A stretch of 64,000 nt of DNA from Flavimaricola marinus (GTDB lineage: Bacteria; Pseudomonadota; Alphaproteobacteria; Rhodobacterales; Rhodobacteraceae). Below are positions 17,621 through 27,212 of this stretch, one piece after another; the first letter of the stretch is position 1; each line of letters opens with the position of its first letter. The position numbers and the translations under genes are program-made. Below the pieces are notes generated by a model. It had not been told where the DNA came from and did no database searches. It worked only from the letters and a program-made list of their open reading frames with translations. The stretch lies in assembly GCF_900184895.1 (NCBI RefSeq), contig NZ_FXZK01000007.1:62001-126000 (forward strand). The letters are read 5' to 3'.

Positions 17621-18004
17621 TCACTCGCGCTTTTTGCCCGCAACATAGCGGCCGGCGACGAATGCGGCTGTAAACACCGCCAAGGTGGCAGGGTCGACAG
17701 GGTGTTGCTCCGCCTCCTTCGGCGGCGGCGGAGCAACCGGTTCTCGGCTTCCCGCGCGGCGGTTGGCAAAGGCCAATAGAAGGGCCCCAACGATCAGGGA
17801 ACCGGCCCCCAAAAGAACCGAAGCCCAAATCGGCCCCAAGGCGTCACTCAGCGCAATGAAACCGGCGGCAATGCAGAAGCCAACACCTGCAATCACCATC
17901 AGGACGCCGAGCGTGGCGAGCATCAGTCGCGCCAAGACGTCACGCAGAGCAACGCGGGCCCCGTCTTCGAGGGCCTGCGTCAGATCGTGCAGCAGTCTGT
18001 TCAC
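17621..18004 (-). CDS. Phage-holin-like (DUF1469-type) small membrane protein
   Basis: A 127-residue protein with a short amphipathic N-terminus (MNRLLHDLTQALEDGARVAL), two membrane helices (LMLATLGVLMVIAGVGFCIAAGFIAL; ASVLLGAGSLIVGALLLAF) and a Pro-rich cytoplasmic linker followed by a weakly hydrophobic tail (TLAVFTAAFVAGRYVAG). It resembles the holin-superfamily III or DUF1469 proteins that accompany DUF883 genes in bacteria. It overlaps the DUF883 gene by four bases (ATGA). The pair is often part of stress or envelope loci. The function is unknown. Confidence 0.7.
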   Translation of the reverse strand: MNRLLHDLTQALEDGARVALRDVLARLMLATLGVLMVIAGVGFCIAAGFIALSDALGPIWASVLLGAGSLIVGALLLAFANRRAGSREPVAPPPPKEAEQHPVDPATLAVFTAAFVAGRYVAGKKRE

Positions 18005-18306
18005 CGACGTGACATCGTGCCGACGAGAAACCCGGCAAGCGCGGCCAACCCGAGGGTCATCATCGGGTGCTCGACCACCGAGGCCTCGATCTGGCGCTCA
18101 ACGGATTTGCCGCTGCTGGCGGCGTATCTCTTGGCCTCTTCCAACCCGTCGGCGATATCGGCCGTCAGGTTGCTGCTCCGGCGGCCCGCGATTCCGGCCA
18201 TGGTCTCTGCAAGGCTGGCCATGTCTTCCTTCAGCGCGGCCAGTTGCTTGCGAACGGCTTCCAGATCACTGGCCATCGTCTCTTCGGCATTGCGGCTTTG
18301 CGGCAT
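18001..18306 (-). CDS. DUF883 (ElaB/YqjD-type) membrane-anchored protein
   Basis: A 101-residue protein, largely a charged alpha helix (SDLEAVRKQLAALKEDMASLAETMAGIAG) ending in a C-terminal membrane anchor (HPMMTLGLAALAGFLVGTMSRR). This is the DUF883 layout; E. coli ElaB and YqjD are inner-membrane, ribosome-associated stationary-phase proteins. The start at MPQSRNAEE is preferred because a GGAG element lies seven bases upstream of it and falls inside the four extra codons of the alternative start. It forms an operon with the holin-like gene downstream. Confidence 0.78.
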   Translation of the reverse strand: MPQSRNAEETMASDLEAVRKQLAALKEDMASLAETMAGIAGRRSSNLTADIADGLEEAKRYAASSGKSVERQIEASVVEHPMMTLGLAALAGFLVGTMSRR

Positions 18307-18393
18307 TTGAAACTCCATTCAGTGAAAAATCCGGTCCACGGTTCTTTTTCGGTATGCGAAGATATAGGGCGGCCGAAGCGCGTGTCTAAGCGA

Positions 18394-18813
18394 CTATACC
18401 CGAACCACATCCGTTGGTTTCTCGGTGGCCTGCCCTTCGAAGGCTTCGTCCGATGCCTCTGCCTCCGCCTTGGTCTTTTGAACCAGATGGTCCTTGTGAT
18501 GGGGCGGGCCATAGATCGTATAGAGTTTGAGAGGCTCGTGGCCCGTGCAGATGACATTGTGATGCGCCCCGGCGGGAACGACAACCCCGTCGCCGGGCTC
18601 CAGCTTGTGAGGGACGCCGTCGATCACGATCCGTCCCTTTCCAGCCTGAATGCAAAAGAACTGATCCGTATCGTGGTGGATCTCTCCACCGATGTCTTCG
18701 CTCGGGGCAAGTGACATCAAGACCAACTGCAACTTGGTTCCTGAATACAGGACATGTCTGTAACTGGTGTTGTTTTCGGCCCGCTCCGCGATATCCGCGA
18801 TGTATCCGATCAT
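18394..18813 (-). CDS. Single-domain cupin
   Basis: A 139-residue cupin. Motif 1 is GGEIHHDTDQFFCIQAGKGRIVIDG (His-His and a later acid as metal ligands) and motif 2 is PGDGVVVPAGAHHNVICTG. The mid segment KLQLVLMSLAPSEDIGGEIH and end LYTIYGPPHHKDHLV are seen in cupins of many stress loci. A metal-dependent enzyme or sensor role is possible; the substrate is unknown. The start MIGYIADIAERAE is supported by GGAGA with suitable spacing. The sequence upstream of it in frame is Arg-rich and unlikely to be coding. Confidence 0.8.
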   Translation of the reverse strand: MIGYIADIAERAENNTSYRHVLYSGTKLQLVLMSLAPSEDIGGEIHHDTDQFFCIQAGKGRIVIDGVPHKLEPGDGVVVPAGAHHNVICTGHEPLKLYTIYGPPHHKDHLVQKTKAEAEASDEAFEGQATEKPTDVVRV

Positions 18814-18989
18814 GACAAGTCTCCGCCTTCTGCTTTGTCTGGCATGTGTATGCCTTGCACTGTGTCGCCTAATTCGGCGCCGCGCACTGATCAGGGTTAA
18901 TCCCGCGGCCATTCATCGGCATGGTATGGGGCAGAAGCACGCGCCAGAAGGCCGCAGCCGGCTTATGGGCCGGCAAGACAAATGCGAGG

Positions 18990-19709
18990 TCAGGTCAGAA
19001 GCGGTCCGACCTGATCGAGGTAGGTCGGATCGAATTCGGCAAATTCGGCCAAACGGTCATGATCCTGAAACGTCACCTGACCATCGCGGAATGTCACCAT
19101 CCCCGCCTCGCGCAGCTGTCGCAGCACGCGATTGACATGCACCGAGCTCAGACCCAGAGCGTCGGCCAGAAGGTATTGGGTCAAGGGACAGGCAAAACCG
19201 TCGCGGCTTCCCATGCCGGCCAAGGTCAGGCGTGACCCCAGCTCCAACAGGAAATGGGCCATTCGCTGGGCCGCATCCCGCCGACCGACATCGACCAGAT
19301 GTTCGACCACCATCGCCTCGTCCCGCGACGCCGCCCACAACACCGCGGTGGCAAGACGCGGCGCACTGGCAAAGGCGTCGAGCAGATCGGAAACATGGAT
19401 CTCGGTGACCTCGATATCCGTGACAGGCTCGATCGTGTGATCGGACATATGGAGCAGGATGCTGCGCAGGCCCAGAAAGTCGCCGGGTATCTGGAAGTCG
19501 ACGATCTGGCGCTGACCGTCGGGCAACAGCTTGTAGGAACAGGCCCAGCCAGAGATCATGACATAGGCCGAGCGATCCGATTGGCCCTGATGGACCAACT
19601 CACGACCGGCAACAAAGGTCCGACGCCGTTTGTGCAGCCCGTCGAGCACCGTCAGCTCGTCATCGGTCAGAGCGACGAAAGCTCCAAGTTTTCGCGCAAG
19701 TGGCCTCAT
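18990..19709 (-). CDS. Crp/Fnr family transcription regulator without Fe-S cysteines
   Basis: A 239-residue regulator. The N-terminal cyclic-nucleotide-binding-like barrel (FVAGRELVHQGQSDRSAYVMISGWACSYKLLPDGQRQIVDFQIPGDFLG) is followed by the dimer helix and a C-terminal winged helix (LTQYLLADALGLSSVHVNRVLRQLREAGMVTF). The four Fnr cluster cysteines are absent, so oxygen sensing through a [4Fe-4S] centre is not expected. The recognition helix SSVHVNRVLRQLRE is near the pattern of the NtcA-like or stress Crp/Fnr group. Starts at 19727 or 19754 are also possible. It is divergent from the small gene at 19872 and probably controls parts of the surrounding stress and carbon genes (inference). Confidence 0.8.
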   Translation of the reverse strand: MRPLARKLGAFVALTDDELTVLDGLHKRRRTFVAGRELVHQGQSDRSAYVMISGWACSYKLLPDGQRQIVDFQIPGDFLGLRSILLHMSDHTIEPVTDIEVTEIHVSDLLDAFASAPRLATAVLWAASRDEAMVVEHLVDVGRRDAAQRMAHFLLELGSRLTLAGMGSRDGFACPLTQYLLADALGLSSVHVNRVLRQLREAGMVTFRDGQVTFQDHDRLAEFAEFDPTYLDQVGPLLT

Positions 19710-19871
19710 ATCCCAGAGTTGCCCCATTCCCGGACGACATTGCAGATCGCACACTCAAATAGACCGGACGGTGACTAATGTCGATCAGGGCACACCGGCG
19801 CGTTCTCTGAAAACATGGGGGAAAGCCGCTCAGGGTCTCTGGACTCGTCATTCCCGGAAGGCACCCACAGA

Positions 19872-20108
19872 ATGCCCAATCACGACACATACTCAGGTGT
19901 GGCCGCGCTCTCGATCTGCGAAGCGTTGCTGCTTGCCCTCGGCGACGCCCGTATCCTGCCCGAGAGCGAGATCATAGGCTTGCTGGAAGACGCCGCTGCC
20001 AGCCACGAAAATGCGAGCGGGCCGGACATCGACCCGGAAATGCACCGAGCCGTCGCAGCCCTGATCCGTTCGCTCAGAAAAGAGGTCAGGTCGGCGCGCC
20101 GTATATGA
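19872..20108 (+). CDS. Small conserved-looking soluble protein
   Basis: A 78-residue protein: MPNHDTYSGVAALSICEALL, then LALGDARILPESEIIGLLEDAAASHENASG and a basic C-terminus. The pattern of a short helix-rich protein with ALSICEALLLAL and DAAASHE resembles small hypothetical proteins I associate with rhizobia and rhodobacteria, but I cannot name a family. A GGAAGG element about ten bases upstream supports the start. It is convergent with dabA and divergent from the Crp/Fnr regulator. Function unknown. Confidence 0.65.
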   Translation: MPNHDTYSGVAALSICEALLLALGDARILPESEIIGLLEDAAASHENASGPDIDPEMHRAVAALIRSLRKEVRSARRI

Positions 20109-20133
20109 CGCGCCGACGCCCCCGTCGCAGCAG

Positions 20134-22536
20134 TCAGGCCGCAAGGTCCGCGGCAACTGCGAACGGCTCGAACCGCAGGCCCCCGACATAGCGGCTCTCG
20201 ATATGTCCTGCGGCGTCCAGCAACAGCAGATGCAGCCAACGATTGTCGAACAGGGCACTCACCTGCGAGTGGCGCGAGAGGATCTCCGCTACCGCCTCGG
20301 CCGGCGCCTCCAGGCAAACCGACAAGCGTAGGGGATCGTGGACGAATGCGCTGCCGTCATGGACGGACTGCGTCGGCAGGCCCGCTCGCAGTACGCCGCC
20401 GTTGCCTTCGACGACGCCGATCCCGCCAGTGACGTTGTGCAACAGCTTGTTACCACCGCCGAACACGTCCGGAGCGACGACAGAGCCGTAATACTGCAAG
20501 CTGATCCAGCTTGCGACGACGACGGGCGCGGTCAGGATCAATTCGAGTACCGCAAATCCTTCGTCCTCGGTCCAATCATAGTCATGCAGGAATGCCTTGC
20601 CGTTCAGGGCCTTGCCGCGAGTCCTGCCGCGCGGCGCCGCGATAAAGGCATTGCACCCGGCCAGAGCCCATTCGGGCCGGGTCTCGGCCCAATCGGTGCC
20701 GCGACTCGAGACGGCATCACCGTCCTCGGCTCTCGGCAGACGCAGCGCACGTTCCGTCCGGGCGATCCGACCCGCCGCGGCGAGTCCTTCCTTGGCTCTG
20801 CTTAGGCTGGCGGCAAACCGCTGTTCGATGTCGTCGGTGTCGAATAGGGTGACAGTGTCGTTCGAGGTATCGTGCAACGCTCCCACAAAGATCGTGTCCG
20901 CAGGGATGTGGATACCCTCCTCGGCAAGGCCTTCCCTGACGGACGGCTCGTTCAGCAATCCCGCCAGCAGCCGGGCGTTCACATCTCCCGCATAGCCACC
21001 GCAGGCCCCGCATTGCAATGCGCTTGCATTCGGATTGTTCACCACGCTCGAACCATGGCCAACCAGCAGGACCAAGGGGGCAAAATTCTCGGTCAGAGAC
21101 ATGGCGCGCAGGATTTTGCCCGCTGCCGCGATCCGGTCGGCGGTCGCGAAATCATCGCTGAAACGCGGCTGGGGCGTGTCGCTTTGCCGCCCATGCGGCA
21201 ACCGCATCGCATCGCGCAACAGCTTGCCGACATAGACGGGGCCGGTCGCCTCGACAAAGGCAAAGGACGACACCGCGGCCAGCTTGAACCGGCCCCAGGC
21301 CCGCGCCGCCCGTGCGCCCACACGGGCCGCAAGGTCGGCCGCGGCGGCTTCGGGTGCGGTAGCCGAGCTTTGCAGGCCCGGCGTCAACAAGACCGGCAAA
21401 CGTGCCTCGACGACGTCTGACGCGAAATCCCGATGCCCGGCGGTCACGCCAAAGAAGCCGGCAAACCCGAGCGTCTGGCACTCCGGGTGCACCGTCTCCA
21501 AAGCACGGCGAAACACCTCGGAGCGGACGTCGATGCAGAACGCGGCCTGCAACTCCGGGCGTCCATCGGGCTGCGGCTGATCCGACCCGGCAAGCGTTGC
21601 GGCCAATGTTCTCTGCCCTGCCCGTTCCGCCGCGTCCTGAAGGATCGCTTTCGCGATCTGAGACGACGTCGGCTTGGGTTTCTCGGCATGTTCCGCGACG
21701 ACCTGCGCCCACCGCGCCCGGATCTGATCGCCGTACCGCTCCATGAGAGCCTGTTCCCAGACAAGGCGTATGGCCAGCATATCGCCGGTGATCGGGTCGG
21801 ACCCACCGGACAACTCCGCCTCCCACAACCTTTGACGGGCGAGTTGCGCCCACCCGCCAAGGCCGAGCAACAACTGATGGAAATAGGTTGGCGCGGCGGC
21901 ATGGGAGAGACCGACGGCATCGCATGCCAGCGACAGAACGGTCCGCGCGCGCGTAGGCAATTCGGAAACCGTGGCGGCAAACCCCGTGAGACCCGCGATC
22001 TCGGGGGTCAGGTCGCGGCTGGCGAAGAGCTGCCAGCATTCAAAGGCACCGCTACCGGGGCTGACCTGCCAAAGCGCCTGCCCGGTGTCGAAATAGCCCG
22101 CGGCCCAGGCACCGATCCGATCCTCGATCAGGCGTGGCCAATCCGTGCCGGAGACCTCTGCCGCGCAATCGGCAACCGTCGGAAGCGCACTCACCGCGTC
22201 GTCCGGTGCCAGTGCCGCTGCCTTCAGGGCCTCCAGACTGGCCGGCGCGCCCGCGGGGGCATCTGCCAGCGCCGCGATAAGATCCGCATCATTGATCGTG
22301 CCATCGGCAATGCGGCTCTGATACCAGGCGTTCGGCATCGTCGCCTCGGTGCCCGCAACCCGTGACAATAGGCTGGAAACCTCCGGCAAGGGGCGATCCG
22401 CCTGCCCCAGGAACGGGTTGACCGCGACGGAGGAGGACAAGGGCCAGAGCGGTGGGATGGCGCGGCAGGCCGCTTCCGCATCGGCAATGAACTCAAGGTG
22501 CGCGCCAGAGAACCCGGCGTGTGTTTCGGCCTTCAT
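20134..22536 (-). CDS. dabA: Inorganic carbon transport subunit DabA (DUF2309)
   Basis: An 800-residue cytoplasmic, carbonic-anhydrase-like subunit of the DAB system, which couples the membrane energy gradient to accumulation of bicarbonate. The zinc ligands are all present: Cys334 and Asp336 in [11 protein letters not shown], His494 in [11 protein letters not shown] and Cys509 in LQCGACGG. The His-to-Cys spacing of 15 equals that described for Halothiobacillus DabA. The start MKAETHAGF was chosen because its ATG overlaps the dabB stop (ATGA) and AAGGAG lies upstream. The longer reading extends into dabB and is spurious. Order dabB-dabA, transcribed away from the LysR gene. Confidence 0.92.
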   Translation of the reverse strand: MKAETHAGFSGAHLEFIADAEAACRAIPPLWPLSSSVAVNPFLGQADRPLPEVSSLLSRVAGTEATMPNAWYQSRIADGTINDADLIAALADAPAGAPASLEALKAAALAPDDAVSALPTVADCAAEVSGTDWPRLIEDRIGAWAAGYFDTGQALWQVSPGSGAFECWQLFASRDLTPEIAGLTGFAATVSELPTRARTVLSLACDAVGLSHAAAPTYFHQLLLGLGGWAQLARQRLWEAELSGGSDPITGDMLAIRLVWEQALMERYGDQIRARWAQVVAEHAEKPKPTSSQIAKAILQDAAERAGQRTLAATLAGSDQPQPDGRPELQAAFCIDVRSEVFRRALETVHPECQTLGFAGFFGVTAGHRDFASDVVEARLPVLLTPGLQSSATAPEAAAADLAARVGARAARAWGRFKLAAVSSFAFVEATGPVYVGKLLRDAMRLPHGRQSDTPQPRFSDDFATADRIAAAGKILRAMSLTENFAPLVLLVGHGSSVVNNPNASALQCGACGGYAGDVNARLLAGLLNEPSVREGLAEEGIHIPADTIFVGALHDTSNDTVTLFDTDDIEQRFAASLSRAKEGLAAAGRIARTERALRLPRAEDGDAVSSRGTDWAETRPEWALAGCNAFIAAPRGRTRGKALNGKAFLHDYDWTEDEGFAVLELILTAPVVVASWISLQYYGSVVAPDVFGGGNKLLHNVTGGIGVVEGNGGVLRAGLPTQSVHDGSAFVHDPLRLSVCLEAPAEAVAEILSRHSQVSALFDNRWLHLLLLDAAGHIESRYVGGLRFEPFAVAADLAA

Positions 22537-24119
22537 GATGCAGCTCCTTCGATCTTGGATTTGGTCGACCAGCCCTTGAGCAGACGGTCTTCGACGGCGT
22601 TGATATACAGGCCATTTGAGAGATGGATGCGTAGCCCCTGCGCCGCTGGATGGTGCGACCACAACGGCAAGGTCGCCTGCGCCAGCGCCACCGCGCCAAA
22701 GCTGATCAGCGCGAGCAGGATCAGCGCCCATTCCAGCGGGCCGACCGCCGGCGCGGGAGGCAAGGTGCCCGCCGTCAACCACTCCGATCCACGTTGGAAC
22801 GCCACGTAGGCCACCGTCGCCAGCACCGACGCCAGCGCGGTCCGTCGTGTCAAAGCGCGCGGGGCCGCATCGGCCAGCCCCTGGGCCAGCAGATAGGCCA
22901 CGCCAAAGATCAGGATCGCGCCCAGCGCCACCGCCTGTGGGGACTTGGCCCCAAAACCGATCAGCAGCCCCGTCGCCAGATAGACCAGACCATAGATCAG
23001 CAGTGCCAGCGCAAAGGCCAGACCGACGGATCTCAGGTTTGGAATCGCCACCGGGCCGGGTCTGCGAATGGCGGCGACGCGCTCAACGGCTCCACCTGCC
23101 GACAGAAAGGCGTGAGCCTTGTAGAGCGAATGCGCCACAATGTGCAGCAGCGCCAGTGGAAACAGCGCCAGGCCGCATTGCAGGATCATGAACCCCATCT
23201 GCGCCACCGTGGACCACGCCAAAGAGACTTTGACAGTTGGCTGGGTGAGCATGACCACCCCGCCGAACAGGGCCGTAAAGCCCCCGATCGCGGCCAACAC
23301 GGCCAACACCAGCGGCGACAACAGCATCACATCCGCAAAACGGATCAACAAGAACCCGCCGCCGTTCACCACGCCCGCATGAAGGAGCGCGGAAACAGGT
23401 GTCGGCGCTTCCATCACCTCGGTCAGCCAGCCGTGAGTCGGGAACTGCGCCGATTTGAGGATCGCGGCGAATGCCAGCAAGGCTGCGGCACCGGCAGCAA
23501 GCCCGCCGCCTTCGCCAGCCCTTGCCGCCATCAGAATGTCTGAGATTTGCGTGGTGCCGTATGCCGCGACCAGCAGGGCGGCAGCGCCGATCAGGGCCGC
23601 GTCGCCCACACGTGCGGTCACGTATTTCTTGAACCCCGCCCGACGCGCCGCCAAGCGCGTCGGATAGAACAGCAACAGCCTGTGCAGACATAGACTCGTT
23701 GCGATCCATGCCCCGACGAATTGCAGCAAAGCGCCCGACTGGACGAGGAGCAGGACCGAGCCCAATGTCGCCATCAGCCAGATGGTAAAGTCGGTCTGGC
23801 GGGCCTCCCCGTCCAGATAGGTCCGGGAATAGCGCACCACCACCCACCCGATGAAGGACACCAAGAGAAGCATCGTCACGCTCACGACGTCCACGCGAGC
23901 CGACAGACCGATGCCCATCAGGCCCAGAAACGGGCTGCTCCCCGGACCGGCGAGGATTAACGAGACCATTGCGGCAAGGGTCACGAAGAGAGCGGAAGCG
24001 GCCGCAGCCTCCCCGAGCCTTGCGCCGTCCCGTGGCGCGATCCCTCGCTTGAGGTGCAACACAACGGCCGTGCAAAGCAGCAAACAGGGGGCCAACAGCG
24101 GCAAGAGGTAAATCGACAT
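22533..24119 (-). CDS. dabB: Inorganic carbon transport membrane subunit DabB (NuoL/MrpA-like)
   Basis: A 528-residue polytopic protein of the proton-translocating NuoL/Mrp family. The conserved core [41 protein letters not shown] contains the Lys and His residues of the ion path, and [46 protein letters not shown] gives the second half. It lacks the long NuoL lateral helix. The start MSIYLLPLL is favoured by GGAG six bases upstream, which overlaps a possible start four codons earlier. It pairs with DabA, with the ATGA overlap ensuring coupled translation. Confidence 0.92.
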   Translation of the reverse strand: MSIYLLPLLAPCLLLCTAVVLHLKRGIAPRDGARLGEAAAASALFVTLAAMVSLILAGPGSSPFLGLMGIGLSARVDVVSVTMLLLVSFIGWVVVRYSRTYLDGEARQTDFTIWLMATLGSVLLLVQSGALLQFVGAWIATSLCLHRLLLFYPTRLAARRAGFKKYVTARVGDAALIGAAALLVAAYGTTQISDILMAARAGEGGGLAAGAAALLAFAAILKSAQFPTHGWLTEVMEAPTPVSALLHAGVVNGGGFLLIRFADVMLLSPLVLAVLAAIGGFTALFGGVVMLTQPTVKVSLAWSTVAQMGFMILQCGLALFPLALLHIVAHSLYKAHAFLSAGGAVERVAAIRRPGPVAIPNLRSVGLAFALALLIYGLVYLATGLLIGFGAKSPQAVALGAILIFGVAYLLAQGLADAAPRALTRRTALASVLATVAYVAFQRGSEWLTAGTLPPAPAVGPLEWALILLALISFGAVALAQATLPLWSHHPAAQGLRIHLSNGLYINAVEDRLLKGWSTKSKIEGAAS

Positions 24120-24202
24120 CACCGTCTCCATTCAGGGGCAAGGCATTGGGCACCTCATAAGGAAAGCGGTTTCGATAGAAAAATTCATTGTTCGCAACAT
24201 GA

Positions 24203-24221
24203 CGTTCACTTAAAGTGAACG
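24203..24221. promoter_or_regulatory. Perfect 19-bp palindrome, likely LysR operator
   Basis: CGTTCACTTAAAGTGAACG has 9-base arms around a central A, a perfect inverted repeat. It ends three bases before the preferred LysR ATG and lies 84 bases upstream of dabB on the other strand. This position suits autorepression of lysR and activation or repression of dabBA. A GTG start of the regulator at 24215 would lie inside the palindrome, which argues for the ATG start. Confidence 0.65.
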
Positions 24222-24223
24222 AT

Positions 24224-25117
24224 ATGTCGGACCTCAACCTCAATCATCTGCGATACTTCTGGGAAGTCGCCCACGACGGGAACCTCACCCGCACGGCGTC
24301 GCGGCTGAACTTGTCGCAATCGGCCGTCTCGGTCCAGATTCGCAAACTCGAAGACAGGCTCGGCCATGCCGTGTTCGAGCGCCGGGGGCGGCAGCTGCAT
24401 CTGACCGAAGCGGGTCGGATCACGCTCGATTATGCCGATACGATCTTCGGCGCGGGGCAAGAGATGCTCGCCACGCTCAAGCAGATGGGCAGCCCGCGAC
24501 AGGTGCTTCGGGTCGGCGCTCTGGCCACTCTGTCGCGCAACTTTCAGATCGAATTTCTGAGGCCGCTACTCGGCAAGCCCGACGTGGAGCTTGTGCTGCG
24601 GTCGGGAACATCTGTCGAGCTTCTGCAAGGGCTGGAGACGCTCAGTCTCGACGTGGTTCTCACCAACCGGGCGCCCGCTCCGGATGCGATGACGGCCTTC
24701 AACGTCCATCCACTCTCCGAACAGCCGGTAAGCGTGATCGGCACACCCGCGCGACTTGGCGCACCGCTCTCCCTGCCCGACCTGTTACAGTCGAACCCGA
24801 TCATCGTGCCCACCAAGGACAGCCCGGTCCGGGTCGGCTTCGACACGCTCTGCGCCAAGCTCGGTATCACGCCGATGCTGGCCGCCGAAGTCGACGACAT
24901 GGCGATGATGCGGCTGCTCGTGCGCGAGGACGTCGGCCTCGCCGTCCTGCCGCCGATCGTGGTCAAGAACGAATTGGCTTCGGGGATGTTGAAAGAGGTC
25001 GATCATCTCGCCGGCCTGACCGAAAGTTTCCAAGCCGTCACGATCTCGCGGAAATTCCCGAACCCCCTGCTCGCGCCGCTGCTCCGGCGATTGCAGGAAG
25101 CGAACCGGCCGACATGA
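24224..25117 (+). CDS. LysR family regulator divergent from dabBA
   Basis: A 297-residue LysR-type protein. The winged helix-turn-helix is at residues 3-62 (LNHLRYFWEVAHDGNLTRTASRLNLSQSAVSVQIRKLEDRLGHAVFERRGRQLHLTEAG), followed by a linker helix and a periplasmic-binding-like effector domain. By context it controls dabBA, probably in response to an inorganic-carbon or redox signal as CbbR and CcmR relatives do; this is inference. The HLRYFWEVAHDGN start resembles the NhaR branch of LysR proteins. The ATG at 24224 and a GTG three codons upstream are alternative starts. Confidence 0.86.
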   Translation: MSDLNLNHLRYFWEVAHDGNLTRTASRLNLSQSAVSVQIRKLEDRLGHAVFERRGRQLHLTEAGRITLDYADTIFGAGQEMLATLKQMGSPRQVLRVGALATLSRNFQIEFLRPLLGKPDVELVLRSGTSVELLQGLETLSLDVVLTNRAPAPDAMTAFNVHPLSEQPVSVIGTPARLGAPLSLPDLLQSNPIIVPTKDSPVRVGFDTLCAKLGITPMLAAEVDDMAMMRLLVREDVGLAVLPPIVVKNELASGMLKEVDHLAGLTESFQAVTISRKFPNPLLAPLLRRLQEANRPT

Positions 25118-25184
25118 CCGCGCGGCAGACCAGTCTGGGATCACGCAGCTTCCGGCCGGACCGATGACCCGCGGACAATGCCTA

Positions 25185-26204
25185 CTACGCGCCGCCCCGC
25201 TTGCGGCCCAGCGCCAATGGCAAAAGCAGCACCAGCGCCAGAATACGGACGAAGTGGTGCAACGCCACGAAGGCGGGATCATAACCGAGCGACAGTCCGA
25301 TCGCTGCCATCGCCTCTACGCCGCCGGGAGCGAAGGCGATCCAGACCTCCGCCAATGGCAGGCCCGATACGGAAGCGGTCACATAGGCAAAGATCAGCGA
25401 AACCGACAGCGTCACGACCATCAACGCACTGCCCGCCCGCAGAAAGAGCGACAGCGACCGAAGGCCCACCTTTGTGATGCGGGTGCCGAGCGTCGCCCCC
25501 GTCAAGGCGAACCCCGCAAAGACGACCCAATCCGGCACCGCTCCGTGAATGACACCGGTTGCATGGGCCGAACCGCTCAGCAACAGCCCTGCCAGCAGGC
25601 AAGCTGCAGGCACACCGATCCTTTGTCCAAAAAGGCCCACGGCATATGCGGCGAGCATCAGCACGGCGAGCGGGCCAAGCCCCATGAAGTCCCGCACAGG
25701 CAGATCGACAGGGCTGGCCTCGAGATAGCTTGCAACCGGCGGCACAAGCGTGACGAGCACCAGCAGACGAAGCACCTGCAACGTCATGATGGCCGTCACG
25801 TCGCCCCTGCCTTCGATGCCCAGCGCAATCACGTTCGACATCGTGCCGGGACAGGTCGCCAGAACCGCAGTCTGGCGGTCAAAGCCGAACAGTCGGCTCA
25901 GCACCCACGCGCCCAGCGCGAGCGTCGCCGCAAGCGAGACGACCAGGAAACCGAGGCTCAGCGCCCACTCCGCGACCTGCTCGCCAAAGCGGGTGTCGAT
26001 GCCCCCGCCCAGCGATAGGCCGATTACAACGAAGGCCAGATCCCGCAGGCGTTCGGGCATCTGTCCGATCCCTGCAATGGCACCCAAGAGGGCGACCGCA
26101 AGGCTCGCGCCGATGAGCGACCCCGCCGGAACGCCCAGCGCGGTGAATGCCGAGGCCCCCACGGCGCCCGCAAGCAACGTCCAGCCCACGTGTTTTGCGC
26201 TCAT
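25185..26204 (-). CDS. AbrB-type (AmoA-like) polytopic membrane protein
   Basis: A 339-residue membrane protein made of two similar halves of about five helices each. Recurrent segments such as GVPAGSLIGASLAVAL, LAFVVIGLSLGGGID, GVPAACLLAGLLLSG and FAGFALTGATLGTRI mark the AbrB/putative ammonia monooxygenase (DUF/PF05145) family. TCPGTMSNVIALGIEGRGDVTAIMTLQVLRLL and FAPGGVEAMAAIGLSLGYDPAFVALHHFVRIL are the paired motifs. Despite historical names it is neither an oxygenase nor a DNA-binding protein. Transport is probable, substrate unknown. A second ATG directly before the chosen one is equally possible. Confidence 0.82.
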   Translation of the reverse strand: MSAKHVGWTLLAGAVGASAFTALGVPAGSLIGASLAVALLGAIAGIGQMPERLRDLAFVVIGLSLGGGIDTRFGEQVAEWALSLGFLVVSLAATLALGAWVLSRLFGFDRQTAVLATCPGTMSNVIALGIEGRGDVTAIMTLQVLRLLVLVTLVPPVASYLEASPVDLPVRDFMGLGPLAVLMLAAYAVGLFGQRIGVPAACLLAGLLLSGSAHATGVIHGAVPDWVVFAGFALTGATLGTRITKVGLRSLSLFLRAGSALMVVTLSVSLIFAYVTASVSGLPLAEVWIAFAPGGVEAMAAIGLSLGYDPAFVALHHFVRILALVLLLPLALGRKRGGA

Positions 26205-26244
26205 CATGGGCAAACCCTGCCCTCCCGCTGCGACGGCCTGCCGG

Positions 26245-26991
26245 TCAGACCGACCAGCCACCGTCGATGGCATGCGCCTGACCGGTCGTGAAACCGCTTT
26301 CGTCGCTGGCCAGATACAGCGCAAGCGAGGCGATCTCCTCGGCGGTTCCGATCCGCCCCATCGGCTGGCGCGCGATGAATGCGGCAAGTGCGGCTTCATA
26401 ATCGCCGGTCGCGCGCAAACGGCCATGCATGGACGGGCTGTCCACGGTGCCGGGGCAGATCGCGTTGCAGCGGATGCCCTGCTGAACATAGTCCGCCGCG
26501 ACAGATTTGGTCAGCCCGATCACCGCCGCCTTGGAGGCGCAATAGGCAAACCTGTTCGGCACGCCTTTGATCGACGAGGCGACGGACGACATGTTGATGA
26601 TCGAGCCACCGCCGTTCTTCAACATCTCCGGCAGGGTCAATTTGATCAGCCGAAACATCGCTGTGACGTTCAGGTTGAAGCTGAAGTCCCAGTCTTCATC
26701 AGAGCATTCGAGGATCGAGCCGTTGGCCACGACCCCGGCGCAATTGAACAACACGTTGATCGGGCCGATCTCCGCCACAAGGGCCGCGGTTGCCTCCGGG
26801 TCGGTCACGTCGAGCTTGACGGCACGAATGCCTGGGATCTCTCCCACCTCGGCGAGGGCAGCTTCGTTGATATCGGTTGCAATCACCTCGGCGCCTTCGG
26901 CTGCAAACATCTCGGCACTGGCGCGCCCGATCCCTTGAGCCGCCGCCGTGATCAGCGCCCGTTTCCCCGCCAACCGGCCTTGTTTTTGCAT
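26245..26991 (-). CDS. Short-chain dehydrogenase/reductase, BDH2/KDF-dehydrogenase-like
   Basis: A 248-residue NAD(P)-dependent SDR. The cofactor motif reads ITAAAQGIGRASAEMFAAEG, with Ala for the usual Thr-Gly start, a feature of the BDH2 and 2-keto-3-deoxy-L-fuconate dehydrogenase branch. The acid VIATDINE predicts NAD preference. NCAGVVANG, INMSSVASS and YCASKAAVIG give the Asn-Ser-Tyr-Lys catalytic set. The C-terminus GFTTGQAHAIDGGWSV is standard. The start MQKQGRLAGKRALI aligns with the family. The substrate may be a hydroxy acid or sugar-acid intermediate; this is not proven. Same strand as the AbrB-type gene, 40 bases apart. Confidence 0.86.
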   Translation of the reverse strand: MQKQGRLAGKRALITAAAQGIGRASAEMFAAEGAEVIATDINEAALAEVGEIPGIRAVKLDVTDPEATAALVAEIGPINVLFNCAGVVANGSILECSDEDWDFSFNLNVTAMFRLIKLTLPEMLKNGGGSIINMSSVASSIKGVPNRFAYCASKAAVIGLTKSVAADYVQQGIRCNAICPGTVDSPSMHGRLRATGDYEAALAAFIARQPMGRIGTAEEIASLALYLASDESGFTTGQAHAIDGGWSV

Positions 26992-27147
26992 GAAATTGGT
27001 CTCCCTTCGGCTTCCGACGCAAGGGAATGCGCCGCTTTGCGTGCATTTGCCCACACAAAACGGGATTCATCAATCCGCGACGCAACCAGCGCCGCGAATT
27101 CCCAAATCAAGTCCAACGGTTGAGACCGGATGCCCGATCATGCGCCC

Positions 27148-27196
27148 AAGGCCCCGGCAGTCGGTTCCGATCTGAGATCGGACCTGCCGGGGCCTT
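27148..27196 (-). terminator. Long hairpin after the GABA-type aminotransferase gene
   Basis: Perfect 13-bp arms AAGGCCCCGGCAG (27148-27160) and CTGCCGGGGCCTT (27184-27196) enclose an inner perfect stem TCCGATC-TGA-GATCGGA (27166-27182). It begins 17 bases past the aminotransferase stop. No long U tract follows on the minus strand, so it may act as an RNA-stabilising 3' end or a Rho-independent terminator of weak type. Confidence 0.6.
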
Positions 27197-27212
27197 GCCG
27201 GTTTGCCAGAGA

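Noticed and set aside
22537-22782. 82-codon N-terminal extension of DabA
   Set aside because: Lies inside dabB in another frame; the ATGA overlap and ribosome site support the start at 22536.
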